The position numbers were made by a program, and so were the translations under genes. Below are positions 18,107-26,338 of a DNA stretch of 64,000 nt, piece by piece (within the stretch, counting starts at the first letter, position 1; each line of letters starts with the position of its first letter). The notes under the pieces are model-generated. The model searched no databases. It was given only the letters and a program-made list of their open reading frames with translations, and was not told the DNA's origin. Source of the stretch: Aestuariibius sp. HNIBRBA575. GTDB taxonomy: Bacteria > Pseudomonadota > Alphaproteobacteria > Rhodobacterales > Rhodobacteraceae. The stretch is from positions 2,817,501 to 2,881,500 of the forward strand of contig NZ_CP162414.1 in NCBI RefSeq assembly GCF_040932005.1, in the 5' to 3' direction.

Positions 18107-18439
18107 ATGTTTCGCTTATTGTTGTCACTGATCATATTCGCCCTTCTCGCGGCCTATCTCACCAAACCTTCTGAGGAAAACCTGGAGGCGCAAATCGGTA
18201 CGCTGCTGCAAAAGGCGGTCCAAGACGGTCAATTGGATCAAGTGTCTGACCCCGCGGCGCTGCTGCTATTGGCTGCCTGTAAATCGGATGCAAATGCCTG
18301 CGCCCGGTTGGCGCGCTCTGCGATGGATGTGACCTATCAGGATCGCCATGTGTTTTTGCAGGTTGATGCATCCGGATTTGGCCGCGAAATGACCTGTTAT
18401 GGCGTCTATACCAAACTGATTTGCCCCGGCGGCCCTTAG
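18107..18439 (+). CDS. Small hypothetical exported or membrane-anchored protein
   Basis: 110 residues, family not recognised. A hydrophobic N-terminus (about residues 2-16) precedes a helix of mixed charge and a C-terminal half with four cysteines (ACKSDANAC, then MTCYG and ICPGG). The cysteine spacing suggests disulfides in a periplasmic protein. The ORF is open further upstream to 18026, overlapping the phosphodiesterase gene, but the ATG at 18107 puts the hydrophobic stretch at the N-terminus and is preferred. It lies 40 bp after the phosphodiesterase stop. Confidence 0.65.
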   Translation: MFRLLLSLIIFALLAAYLTKPSEENLEAQIGTLLQKAVQDGQLDQVSDPAALLLLAACKSDANACARLARSAMDVTYQDRHVFLQVDASGFGREMTCYGVYTKLICPGGP

Positions 18440-18458
18440 ATATCATTCGCAACTAGGC

Positions 18459-18487
18459 TTGCACCACAGCACGATGGGGCCTATATG
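18459..18487 (+). promoter_or_regulatory. Sigma-70-type promoter of the SRP RNA gene
   Basis: TTGCAC at 18459-18464 and TATATG at 18482-18487 are separated by exactly 17 bp. The -10 box ends 4-7 bases before the first paired base of the SRP RNA, which is the spacing expected for a housekeeping promoter. Confidence 0.75.
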
Positions 18488-18490
18488 AGC

Positions 18491-18590
18491 GGTGAGAGGT
18501 TGGCGCGGGCGAGCGCCTCGCCAACCTGGTCAGGTCCGGAAGGAAGCAGCCACAACGAGCCCCGCTTGGGTCGATGTCCAGCCTCTCACC
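18491..18590 (+). ncRNA. ffs: Signal recognition particle RNA, small bacterial type (4.5S)
   Basis: The ends pair perfectly: GGTGAGAGG at 18491-18499 with CCTCTCACC at 18582-18590. The apical domain carries the near-invariant GGTCAGGTCCGGAAGGAAGC sequence (GGAA tetraloop plus the symmetric and asymmetric loops that bind Ffh). At about 100 nt this is the Alu-less bacterial form. With Ffh and FtsY it targets membrane proteins to the translocon. Confidence 0.96.
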
Positions 18591-18616
18591 TAACACTTGC
18601 CCCGAGGAGGTCATAC

Positions 18617-18655
18617 ATGAAGATTGTAGTATCCTTCCGGGCGCGTTTGGCCTGA
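18617..18655 (+). CDS. Putative 12-codon leader ORF downstream of ffs
   Basis: ATG at 18617 is preceded by a perfect AGGAGG (18605-18610) at a 6-base distance, and the frame closes with TGA after 12 codons (MKIVVSFRARLA). The ribosome-binding site is one of the strongest in the window and is wasted unless this short frame is translated. It lies between ffs and rsgA, upstream of an 8-bp hairpin at 18684-18703. It could be a leader peptide or the remnant of a lost gene. No homologue is claimed. Confidence 0.35.
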   Translation: MKIVVSFRARLA

Positions 18656-18683
18656 GCCATCCGACGCCCGACCGTGATGAACG

Positions 18684-18703
18684 CTGTTTTCCTGCGAAAA
18701 CAG
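18684..18703. repeat. Perfect 8-bp hairpin in the rsgA leader
   Basis: CTGTTTTC, loop CTGC, GAAAACAG. It lies between the 12-codon ORF and the rsgA start, with no T-run following, so it is more likely a leader structure than a terminator. Confidence 0.5.
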
Positions 18704-18734
18704 GACATTTCCACGTGTATCGGGATTTAGAACA

Positions 18735-19760
18735 TTGACTGACACGACTTTAGACGACCTTGGATGGTCGCCCCATTTTTCACGCCAATTGACGGATGAC
18801 GACATTGGTGAACCTGCACGCGTATCCGCCGTGCATAGATCCATCATCGAGGCCATCACCCCGCGCGGGACCCTCAAACTATCCATGCCAGAATCAGCCG
18901 GAAACTACGCCGTTGGCGATTGGGTTTTGGCTGATGCGGGCGCTGCGACACGCAGATTGGACCGGTTGACCGAATTGTCACGCCGGGCCGCCGGAGAAGT
19001 GGCCTATACGCAATTGATCGCCGCCAATGTCGACACATTGGGGATCGTCACCAGCTGCAATGCGGATTTCAACATCGCCCGGCTGGAACGATATCTGGCT
19101 TTGGCAGAAACCGGCGGCTGTTTGCCGTTGATTATCCTGACCAAGGCCGATCAATGCGACGATCCAACTTCCTTTGTGCGTCAGGCCGAACGCCTGTCAC
19201 CGCTGATCACCGCCATCGCGCTGAATGCCAAAGACGTTGAGGATGCCGAACGATTGGCTCCGTGGTGTTCAAACGGCAAAACGCTGGCTTTGGTTGGGTC
19301 ATCCGGTGTGGGAAAAACCACGTTGCAAAACCGCCTGACCGGGGTGGTTCATGCCACGGCGGACATTCGACAGGATGACGCCAAAGGCCGCCACACCACC
19401 ACCGCGCGGTTTTTGCGTAAAACCCAAACCGGGGGGTGGCTGATTGACACGCCCGGCATGCGCGAATTGCGTCTGACGGACGCGTCGGAGGGCATCGATC
19501 AGGTGTTTTCCGATCTGGCCGAACTGGCCACCGAATGCAAATTCAACGATTGCGCTCATGAAAGCGAACCGGGCTGTGCCATTCGCGCGGCCATCGCATC
19601 CGGGGACTTGGACCCGGATCGATTAGAACGGTGGCAAAAGCTAGAGGCAGAAGACCGCCATAACAGCGCAACAATCGCCCAAAAACACGCCCGCGCCCGT
19701 CAAACTGAGAAAAAATACGATCAGGGACGTGCCAAAGGGCGCCAGAAACGCGGGAACTGA
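18735..19760 (+). CDS. rsgA: Small ribosomal subunit biogenesis GTPase RsgA
   Basis: 341 residues with the circularly permuted GTPase order: an N-terminal OB-like domain, G4 LTKAD (135-139), G1 GSSGVGKTT (188-196), G3 DTPG (238-241), then a zinc-binding region with Cys268, Cys273, His275 and Cys281. RsgA acts late in 30S maturation, releasing RbfA and probing the decoding site. The start is TTG at 18735, with a weak GGGA box 8 bases upstream; no in-frame ATG fits better. The basic C-terminus (about 315-341) is usual. A strong terminator follows 25 bp after the stop. Confidence 0.94.
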   Translation: MTDTTLDDLGWSPHFSRQLTDDDIGEPARVSAVHRSIIEAITPRGTLKLSMPESAGNYAVGDWVLADAGAATRRLDRLTELSRRAAGEVAYTQLIAANVDTLGIVTSCNADFNIARLERYLALAETGGCLPLIILTKADQCDDPTSFVRQAERLSPLITAIALNAKDVEDAERLAPWCSNGKTLALVGSSGVGKTTLQNRLTGVVHATADIRQDDAKGRHTTTARFLRKTQTGGWLIDTPGMRELRLTDASEGIDQVFSDLAELATECKFNDCAHESEPGCAIRAAIASGDLDPDRLERWQKLEAEDRHNSATIAQKHARARQTEKKYDQGRAKGRQKRGN

Positions 19761-19785
19761 TTAACCTTCCTTAACGGCAGAACAG

Positions 19786-19820
19786 AACGGCTGCGCAGAA
19801 ATGCGTGGCCGTTTTTTGTT
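19786..19820 (+). terminator. Strong intrinsic terminator after rsgA
   Basis: AACGGCTGCGCA and TGCGTGGCCGTT form a 12-bp stem (two G-T pairs) closed by a GAAA tetraloop at 19786-19813, followed by TTTTTTGTT. All parts of a Rho-independent terminator are present. Confidence 0.9.
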
Positions 19821-19844
19821 ATTTCACAACCACTTACCGACCAC

Positions 19845-19873
19845 CCGTCACAATTCCGTTTCACCGCGGTTAC
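19845..19873 (+). promoter_or_regulatory. Possible Pho-box-like repeats upstream of ugpB
   Basis: Three 7-mers occur at an 11-bp period: CCGTCAC (19845), CCGTTTC (19856) and CGGTTAC (19867). A 7-mer like CTGTCAC repeated every 11 bp is the layout of PhoB-binding sites, and ugp genes are phosphate-regulated in several proteobacteria. The match to the consensus is partial and PhoB control is inferred. Confidence 0.35.
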
Positions 19874-19979
19874 AAACACTTCAAGCGCATGTAGCAAATG
19901 TGTCGTCTTCCTTCATTAATCGGCTGCCATTGGCGCTGCTTCAAGCAGGGCCTGTGACAAATCAACAAGGAAACATAGC

Positions 19980-21278
19980 ATGACTGCTCGTACCTTCGCC
20001 CTTGGCGCTGCCCTGTCTTTTGTGGCTGGCGCTGCATTTGCGGAAACTGAAATCACTTGGTGGCACGCAATGTCCGGCCAGCTGGGTGAAACCGTAAACC
20101 AGATCGCTGCCGATTTTAACGCATCACAAGACGAATATTCGATCGTTCCTGTGTTCAAAGGCACATACGAAGAAACCCTGACAGCTGGCATCGCGGCGTT
20201 CCGCGCCGGTGAACAGCCAAACATCATGCAGGTTTTTGATGCAGGCGCGGCCACTGTGATCGCAGCCCAAGGCGCAACTGTCCCGGTTCAGGACCTGCTG
20301 TCTGACAACGGCTATGACTTTGACATCAATGACTACATTGCCGGCGTGCGTTATTTCTACGCAGACGCTGATGGCAAAATGATCGGCATGCCGTTCAACT
20401 CGTCCACGCCGATCCTGTACTACAACCAGGACGCATTGGATGCGGCCGGCGTCACAGCGCCCGTCACATGGGAAGAATTCCAAACTGTCACGGCGCCAGC
20501 CCTGAAAGACGCGGGATATACCCCCTTGTCTCAGTCGCACATGCCTTGGATTTTCACCGAAAACTTCTTTTCGCGTCACAACCTGCAATTTGCGACCAAC
20601 AATAACGGTTATGATGGTGCAGACGCACAAATCCTGATCAACCAGCCAGAAATCCGCGACCATTTCACAGCGTTCAAAGGCTGGGTCGACACGGGTCTGG
20701 CAGGCTATTACGGCACCGGCTGGGGCGACAATGCGACACCATTTGAAAACGGTGAAGTTGCTATGTGGCTTGGCTCTTCTGGGTCTTTTGGTGGCCTGGT
20801 ACAAAAGGTCGACTTCCCATTCTCAGCGACGCTTCTGCCCTATTGGGAAGGTGTGACAACGCAACCAACCCAAACATTTATCGGTGGCGCGGCTCTGTTT
20901 GCGATGTCCGGTAAATCTGCCGAAGAAAACGCCGCAACCGCTGCTTTCTTTAGCTTTCTGACATCCGAGGATGTTCAGTATCAGTGGCACCAGTCCACAG
21001 GTTACGTGCCAATCACCAACGCCGCCTATGACACAGCCAAGGCAGACGGCCACTATGACCGTTTCCCCGCTGCCGAAGTGGGCATTCAGCAGCTTTCTTT
21101 GGAAGCAGGCGAATGGACCCGCGGATATCGCATGGGGTTCTACGTGCAAATCCGCGACGTGATGAACCGTGAATACGGCCGCATCATGACCGGTGAAACC
21201 TCGGTTGAGGATGCATTCGCCAACATCGAAACCGAAGCTAACGCCCTGTTGGCCCGTTTCGCTCAGACACAAAACTAA
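19980..21278 (+). CDS. ugpB: sn-glycerol-3-phosphate ABC importer, substrate-binding protein
   Basis: 432 residues of solute-binding family 1. A Sec signal peptide (about 1-21, cleaved after AFA) precedes TEITWWHAMSGQLGETVNQIAADFN, the classical UgpB opening whose Trp-His region contacts the ligand. Further UgpB-like patterns are FRAGEQPNIMQVFDAGAATVI and MPFNSSTPILYYNQDAL. It binds glycerol-3-phosphate or glycerophosphodiesters in the periplasm. It heads the operon ugpB-A-E-C followed by a phosphatase-family gene. An attenuator hairpin separates it from ugpA, which should keep binding-protein levels above those of the permeases. Confidence 0.92.
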   Translation: MTARTFALGAALSFVAGAAFAETEITWWHAMSGQLGETVNQIAADFNASQDEYSIVPVFKGTYEETLTAGIAAFRAGEQPNIMQVFDAGAATVIAAQGATVPVQDLLSDNGYDFDINDYIAGVRYFYADADGKMIGMPFNSSTPILYYNQDALDAAGVTAPVTWEEFQTVTAPALKDAGYTPLSQSHMPWIFTENFFSRHNLQFATNNNGYDGADAQILINQPEIRDHFTAFKGWVDTGLAGYYGTGWGDNATPFENGEVAMWLGSSGSFGGLVQKVDFPFSATLLPYWEGVTTQPTQTFIGGAALFAMSGKSAEENAATAAFFSFLTSEDVQYQWHQSTGYVPITNAAYDTAKADGHYDRFPAAEVGIQQLSLEAGEWTRGYRMGFYVQIRDVMNREYGRIMTGETSVEDAFANIETEANALLARFAQTQN

Positions 21279-21294
21279 GATCTGAAACATCCGG

Positions 21295-21332
21295 AACTGG
21301 CGGCCGCCCAAACGGTCGCCAGTTTTTATTTT
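21295..21332 (+). terminator. Attenuating terminator between ugpB and ugpA
   Basis: AACTGGCG at 21295-21302 pairs with CGCCAGTT at 21317-21324, with inner CC/GG pairs, followed by TTTTATTTT. It lies 16 bp after the ugpB stop and directly before the ugpA Shine-Dalgarno. Partial termination here would lower permease expression relative to UgpB. Confidence 0.75.
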
Positions 21333-21343
21333 AGGAGACCAAA

Positions 21344-22225
21344 ATGAAGCGCGCCGGATTTGCCAGCCCTTGGATGCCGTTCCTTCTGCTGCTGCCTCAA
21401 CTTTCTATCATCGTCGTCTTTTTCTACTGGCCCGCACTTGAGGCGATTAGAACGTCGTTTTACCTAGAGGACCCGTTTGGGTTCGGCTCAACCTTTGTGG
21501 GTTGGGAAAACTATTGGCAGCTGTTTTCATCCTCTGAATATATGCGCGTGGCGCGGTTCACTTTGGTCTTTACGGTGCTTGTCACGTTCCTGTCGCTGGG
21601 TCTGGCCCTGTTGCTGGCCGCCAAAGCCGACAAAGTCATTCGCGGCGCCAGCACCTATAAAACGCTGTTGATGTGGGTCTATGCCATCGCCCCCCCTGTT
21701 GCGGGATTTCTGGGCGTGATGTTCACCCATCAGCGATTTGGCCAATTCACGGATTTAGCTGCGTTTTTTGGCTATGATTACGTGGTTGGTGTGAATTTCA
21801 ACGACACGGCCTTTGCGATGATCCTAACCGCCGTTTGGAAACAGGTGCCGGTGAATTTCATCTTTTTCCTGTCAGGCCTGCAAAGCGTGCCCAGAGCCGT
21901 CCAAGAAGCCGCGATGATCGACAACCGTTCCAGCGCCAGCCGGTTCTGGACCGTGACCTTTCCGCTGCTGGCCCCAACCGGTTTTTTCCTGCTGATCACC
22001 AACATCACCTACGCACTGTTTGACACATTTGGCATTGTCGACACGATCGTGCGTGGTGAACCCGGAAACAACCCCATGACCCTTGTTTATAAGGTATATG
22101 TGGACGGGTTCCGTGGCAGCGATCTGGGCGGTTCTTCGGCGCAATCCGTGATCCTGATGGTGCTGGTTCTGGCGCTGACCATTTTCCAATTCCGCCTGAT
22201 CGACCGGCGAATTCACTATACATAA
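21344..22225 (+). CDS. ugpA: sn-glycerol-3-phosphate ABC importer permease UgpA
   Basis: 293 residues with six membrane segments in the MalF/UgpA style. The first segment is SPWMPFLLLLPQLSIIVVFFYWPALEAI, then SFYLEDPFGFGSTFVGWENY, and the EAA loop is AVQEAAMIDNRSSASRFWTVTFPLLAP. AGGAG precedes the ATG at a good distance. It is the inner-membrane partner of UgpE, energised by UgpC. Confidence 0.93.
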   Translation: MKRAGFASPWMPFLLLLPQLSIIVVFFYWPALEAIRTSFYLEDPFGFGSTFVGWENYWQLFSSSEYMRVARFTLVFTVLVTFLSLGLALLLAAKADKVIRGASTYKTLLMWVYAIAPPVAGFLGVMFTHQRFGQFTDLAAFFGYDYVVGVNFNDTAFAMILTAVWKQVPVNFIFFLSGLQSVPRAVQEAAMIDNRSSASRFWTVTFPLLAPTGFFLLITNITYALFDTFGIVDTIVRGEPGNNPMTLVYKVYVDGFRGSDLGGSSAQSVILMVLVLALTIFQFRLIDRRIHYT

Positions 22226-22235
22226 GGGCGTCCAA

Positions 22236-23096
22236 ATGACACGCAAACCTTTCAAATGGAGCGTCGCCATGGATCACACGATCCTGATTTTGGGCGCAAT
22301 ATTCATGGTCGGACCGGTGCTGCTGGTTTTTCTGACCTCAAGCTATGACGACATTGAGATCGCCAAAACCGGCCTGCAATTTGGCTGGGGCGACAAATTC
22401 GTGCAAAACTGGAACAACGCCCTGAACGAAACCTCTGGCTTTACCGGCACGATCAATGGCTGGGTGATGCTGAAAAATTCGTTCATTTTAGGCATCGGCT
22501 TTGCGCTGGGTAAAATCGTGATTTCAATGATGGCCGCCTATGCCATCGTGTATTTCCGGTTCCGGTTTGCCGTGCCAGCGTTTTGGGTGATCTTTACCAC
22601 GCTGCTGCTACCGCTAGAGGTACGCATCCTGCCATCCTATGAAATCACCCAACAAATGGGTCTGGTGAACACCTATACCGGCCTGATCATCCCTTTGATC
22701 GCCTCGGCCACCGGCACGTTTTTCTTTCGTCAGTTTTTCCGTTCTATCCCAGAAGAGCTGGTCGAAGCGGCCCGGATTGATGGCGCAGGTCCGGTGAAAT
22801 TTTTCATCGACATCATCGTGCCGCTGTCGCGCACCATGATTGCGGCGATTTTCATCATCATGTTTGTTTACGGCTGGAACCAATACCTTTGGCCGACCCT
22901 GATCACCACCGAAGAAGGCCTGTTCACACTGGTCCGTGGGATCAAACAAATCATGTTCTCATTCACAGATGGCAACACCATCCCGGAATTTGGCGTCGCC
23001 ATGGCCTTGGCCATTTTGGCAATGCTGCCCCCGGTGTTGATCGTCATCTTTTTCCAGTCCTGGTTCGTAAAGGGCCTGGTCGATTCCGACAAATAG
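22236..23096 (+). CDS. ugpE: sn-glycerol-3-phosphate ABC importer permease UgpE
   Basis: 286 residues with six predicted membrane segments of the MalG/UgpE type. The EAA loop is PEELVEAARIDGAGPVKFFIDIIVPLS, and the C-terminus ends in FFQSWFVKGLVDSDK, the typical UgpE ending. The gene begins 10 bp after ugpA and ends 8 bp before ugpC. Confidence 0.93.
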   Translation: MTRKPFKWSVAMDHTILILGAIFMVGPVLLVFLTSSYDDIEIAKTGLQFGWGDKFVQNWNNALNETSGFTGTINGWVMLKNSFILGIGFALGKIVISMMAAYAIVYFRFRFAVPAFWVIFTTLLLPLEVRILPSYEITQQMGLVNTYTGLIIPLIASATGTFFFRQFFRSIPEELVEAARIDGAGPVKFFIDIIVPLSRTMIAAIFIIMFVYGWNQYLWPTLITTEEGLFTLVRGIKQIMFSFTDGNTIPEFGVAMALAILAMLPPVLIVIFFQSWFVKGLVDSDK

Positions 23097-23104
23097 AGGC
23101 TCTG

Positions 23105-24166
23105 ATGGCCAACGTATCCTTATCCGAAATCCGCAAAATCTATCCCAATGGCGCCGAAGCCCTGACCCCGTCCAGTTTTGACATCGCCGATGGCGAATTT
23201 GTCGTGCTGGTCGGCCCGTCCGGCTGTGGCAAATCCACGTTGCTGCGCATGATCGCCGGCCTAGAAGACATCACCGAAGGCACATTGCGCATCGCAGATC
23301 GCGAAATGAACGGCGTCGATCCGGCGGACCGCAACATCGCGATGGTGTTCCAGAATTACGCGCTTTATCCGCATATGAGCGTCTATAAAAACATGGCCTA
23401 TGGCCTGCGCAATCGTGGCACATCCAAATCTGACATCGACGCGGCCGTGCGCAAGGCCGCTGATCTGTTGAACTTGGACGAATTTCTGGATCGCAAGCCG
23501 TCGCAATTGTCCGGTGGCCAGCGTCAGCGTGTCGCCATGGGGCGCGCCATCGTGCGCTCGCCCGCCCTGTTTCTGTTTGATGAACCCCTGTCGAATTTGG
23601 ACGCCAAATTGCGCAACCAGATGCGGATCGAAATCCGCCGCCTGCAGCGCGAATTGGGCACCACATCCGTGTATGTCACCCATGACCAAGTCGAGGCGAT
23701 GACCATGGCCGACCGGATTGTGGTTCTGTCCAAAGGCCGCATCGAACAGATCGGCACGCCCCAGGAAATCTATCATTCCCCGGCCACCACCTTTGTTGCC
23801 AACTTTATGGGTGCCCCCCCCATGAACCTGCTGGATTGCGCTGTCACCAACGGCCACGTCACATTGCAGGACACCCCCATAACCGGGCTACAACGCCCTG
23901 ACTTATCTGGAAAATTCACGCTGGGCGTGCGTGCGGAAACGGTCCAATTGACCAACGAAACCAATCCGCTTTGCGTGCCCTTTACCTTGGACTACGTCGA
24001 AGAATTGGGCGCAATGCGTCTGATCCATGGCCAGATGGCCGGTGCGAATTTCACCGTGTTGATGCCCCATGATGCGGCCCTGCCCTCGGGTGAACTCTTT
24101 GTTCAATTGTCAGAACGCGATTTGCATTTCTTTGATGCAGAAACAGGTCAACGGGTGACAGCATGA
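23105..24166 (+). CDS. ugpC: sn-glycerol-3-phosphate ABC importer ATP-binding protein UgpC
   Basis: 353 residues from ATG 23105; the open frame extends further upstream inside ugpE, but residue 1 here begins the conserved MANVSLSEIRKIYPNG. Walker A GPSGCGKST is at 37-45, signature LSGGQ at 135-139, Walker B LFLFDEP at 155-161, and the H-loop is in VTHDQVEAMT. The C-terminal 110 residues form a TOBE/MalK-type regulatory domain. It couples ATP hydrolysis to uptake through UgpAE. Its stop overlaps the start of the next gene (ATGA). Confidence 0.94.
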   Translation: MANVSLSEIRKIYPNGAEALTPSSFDIADGEFVVLVGPSGCGKSTLLRMIAGLEDITEGTLRIADREMNGVDPADRNIAMVFQNYALYPHMSVYKNMAYGLRNRGTSKSDIDAAVRKAADLLNLDEFLDRKPSQLSGGQRQRVAMGRAIVRSPALFLFDEPLSNLDAKLRNQMRIEIRRLQRELGTTSVYVTHDQVEAMTMADRIVVLSKGRIEQIGTPQEIYHSPATTFVANFMGAPPMNLLDCAVTNGHVTLQDTPITGLQRPDLSGKFTLGVRAETVQLTNETNPLCVPFTLDYVEELGAMRLIHGQMAGANFTVLMPHDAALPSGELFVQLSERDLHFFDAETGQRVTA

Positions 24167-25173
24167 AGCTTTACGAAACGGCCACCTGCCCCCAATTACC
24201 CCCCGTCACTGCGACACAAAAGGCCGACATTCTGGCCGCCGACCGCACAGCCGAAATTCACCGATCCCTGTTCAATCGTGTCAAGGCGTTGAACTGTCTG
24301 GAAACCGGTGGGCGTGCCGACAAAGTGGTATTGCCAAACAGCCTGAACATCGCCGCATGGAATGTTGAAAGGTGCCTCAACCCATTGGGAACCGCGGACC
24401 TGTTGCGCGCTCAAAACCCAGATGTTGTCTTGTTGTCAGAAATGGACAACGGCATGGCCCGCACCGGTCAACGCAACACAATCGCCGAGGTCGCCGACGC
24501 ATTGGGCATGCAATACACCTACGGCGTTGAGTTTTTCGAAATGGGTTTGGGCGGACCGACCGAGCGCCCTTATTGTGCTGACGATTTCAACGCGCTGGGA
24601 TTTCACGGAAACGGGATATTATCCCGCGTGGCCCCGGACGCAGTGGCGTTAATCCGACTTGACGATCACGGTCATTGGTTTTGCTCAGATACCGGTGCGG
24701 ACCTGGATCAACCGCGCATTGGCGGACGCATGGCAGTGGCGGCAATTTTGCCCTGCGACGCCGGAAAAATCTGCGTGGTTTCCACCCATTTCGAAAGCAA
24801 TTCTGGCGCCGCAGGACGCCAAAGCCAAATGGATAGGCTGATGGCGGCGATTGACGCCTTTGCGCCGGGATTGCCGGTGGTGATCGGGGGGGATCTGAAC
24901 ACTGGAAACCACCTGCCAAATGCGGACTGGACCCAGGAAACCCTGTTTGCCGCGGCACAGCGCCATGGCTATGACTGGCAGGCCAATGCGGACGGGATGA
25001 CCACCCGCAAAAGCCTGCTGACATTGCATCCAGATCGCGCAATGAAGCTCGATTGGTTTGCCATCCGGGGCGGCACAATGACCCCCACATCGATCATTCC
25101 AGCGCTCGAACCCGATGGCACACCGTTATCGGATCACGAGCTGATCTGCGCATATTATAACGTCGCGGATTAG
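24163..25173 (+). CDS. Endonuclease/exonuclease/phosphatase (EEP) family enzyme in the ugp operon
   Basis: 336 residues with a full EEP active site: Asn67 (AAWNVER), Glu93 (LLSEMDNG), His209 (VSTHFESNSG), Asp244/Asn246 (GGDLNTGN) and Asp324/His325 (LSDHEL). Members are metal-dependent phosphodiesterases acting on nucleic acids, phosphoinositides or sphingomyelin. There is no signal peptide, so it should be cytoplasmic. It overlaps ugpC by 4 bp and is translationally coupled to the importer, the position where a glycerophosphodiesterase (UgpQ) would be expected. I infer it may cleave an imported glycerophosphodiester. Its 3' end overlaps the convergent dehydrogenase gene by 4 bp. Confidence 0.85.
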   Translation: MKLYETATCPQLPPVTATQKADILAADRTAEIHRSLFNRVKALNCLETGGRADKVVLPNSLNIAAWNVERCLNPLGTADLLRAQNPDVVLLSEMDNGMARTGQRNTIAEVADALGMQYTYGVEFFEMGLGGPTERPYCADDFNALGFHGNGILSRVAPDAVALIRLDDHGHWFCSDTGADLDQPRIGGRMAVAAILPCDAGKICVVSTHFESNSGAAGRQSQMDRLMAAIDAFAPGLPVVIGGDLNTGNHLPNADWTQETLFAAAQRHGYDWQANADGMTTRKSLLTLHPDRAMKLDWFAIRGGTMTPTSIIPALEPDGTPLSDHELICAYYNVAD

Positions 25174-26219
25174 GCCGCCTTTGCGTCCAAGCTTTGCATT
25201 ACGGTTTGCAGGGCAACGCGGTGCGGGCTGACATCTGCTTGGGCGGCGTTGGACAGGATTCCGTCCATCGTCGCATCCAAGGTTTCAAGCCGCTGCGCAA
25301 CCCACGGCGCCTGATCAGAAATTTGCAGAATTTCGGTTGCCACGTTGATGATCCCGCCACCATTTGCAACAAAATCAGGCGCATAGAGAATCCCACGCGC
25401 ATGCAGCTGATCTGCCTGTTCATCGGTGGCCAGCTGGTTGTTTGCACCGCCCGCAACCACCGTTACACGCAGCTTTTCGACAATGTCTGCCGTCAGAATG
25501 CCACCAATCGCGCAGGGCGCAAACACATCAGCGGCCACAGAATAAATGTCATCCAAACCCACGGCGACCGCCCCGAATTCATCAACCGCGTGCTGAATTG
25601 TGGGGGCGTTGACGTCGGTCACGCTTAGTTTTGCGCCCGCGTTATGCAGCAATCGACACAGGTGAAACCCGACATTGCCCAACCCCTGAACCGCAACATG
25701 AACATCGGTCAAATCTGCGCTGCCCATTTTGTGACGGCGTGTGGTTTTAACCGCGTTGAAAATACCCGCGGCAGTGATGGGGGATGGATCGCCGCTGGCG
25801 AAATCACCATCCGCCAACCCCGCCACAAATTTGGTTTTGGTGGCCAAAACCGCCATATCGGCCGGCGACATTCCCATATCTTCGGCGGTCCAATATTGGC
25901 CCTGTAACGTGTCAATCGCGGCCCCAAAGGATTGCAGCAATTCCGGCGTTTTTTGGGTATGTGGATTGCCGATGATGACAGCTTTGCCGCCGCCCAGTGG
26001 CAGGCCCGCCGCGGCATTTTTATAGGTCATGCCTTCGGACAGTCGCAGCACATCGGTCAATGCATCGTCCAGGGCCGCATAGGGGCGCATCCGCAATCCA
26101 CCCGCCGCCGGGCCAAGCTGGGTTGAATGCAGGGCAATCAGCCCCGTCAAACCAACCTGTTCGTCAACGACCTGATAGACCTGTTCATGACTTTGAATAT
26201 CGAGCTTTGTAATGTTCAT
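25170..26219 (-). CDS. Glu/Leu/Phe/Val dehydrogenase (leucine dehydrogenase type)
   Basis: 349 residues, the length of leucine/phenylalanine dehydrogenases rather than the longer glutamate dehydrogenases. The dimerisation domain holds GPAAGGLRMRPYAALDDALTDVLRLSEGMTYKNA and the catalytic lysine in GLPLGGGKA (Lys79). TAEDMGMSPADM and the NAD-binding VAVQGLGNVGFHLC follow, then GGANNQL and a Gly-rich FVANGGGIINVA. It deaminates branched-chain or aromatic amino acids to 2-oxo acids with NAD. An Lrp/AsnC regulator is transcribed divergently 119 bp away and is the likely controller. Confidence 0.92.
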   Translation of the reverse strand: MNITKLDIQSHEQVYQVVDEQVGLTGLIALHSTQLGPAAGGLRMRPYAALDDALTDVLRLSEGMTYKNAAAGLPLGGGKAVIIGNPHTQKTPELLQSFGAAIDTLQGQYWTAEDMGMSPADMAVLATKTKFVAGLADGDFASGDPSPITAAGIFNAVKTTRRHKMGSADLTDVHVAVQGLGNVGFHLCRLLHNAGAKLSVTDVNAPTIQHAVDEFGAVAVGLDDIYSVAADVFAPCAIGGILTADIVEKLRVTVVAGGANNQLATDEQADQLHARGILYAPDFVANGGGIINVATEILQISDQAPWVAQRLETLDATMDGILSNAAQADVSPHRVALQTVMQSLDAKAA

Positions 26220-26272
26220 CTGAGACCTCCGTTAAAACGAGTTTAATCGAGGGTCAGGATCATTTATCGGCG

Positions 26273-26288
26273 TTTTTTGTTGAAAAAA
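26273..26288. promoter_or_regulatory. Candidate Lrp-type operator in the divergent promoter region
   Basis: TTTTTT-GTTG-AAAAAA is an AT-only inverted repeat midway between the divergent dehydrogenase and lrp-type genes. Lrp/AsnC proteins favour AT-rich dyads of about 15 bp. Assignment is by position and composition only. Confidence 0.3.
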
Positions 26289-26338
26289 TACCCAAAGTTG
26301 GTGATAATCCAAAGCCATCGCATAAATGTTGGTGAAAA

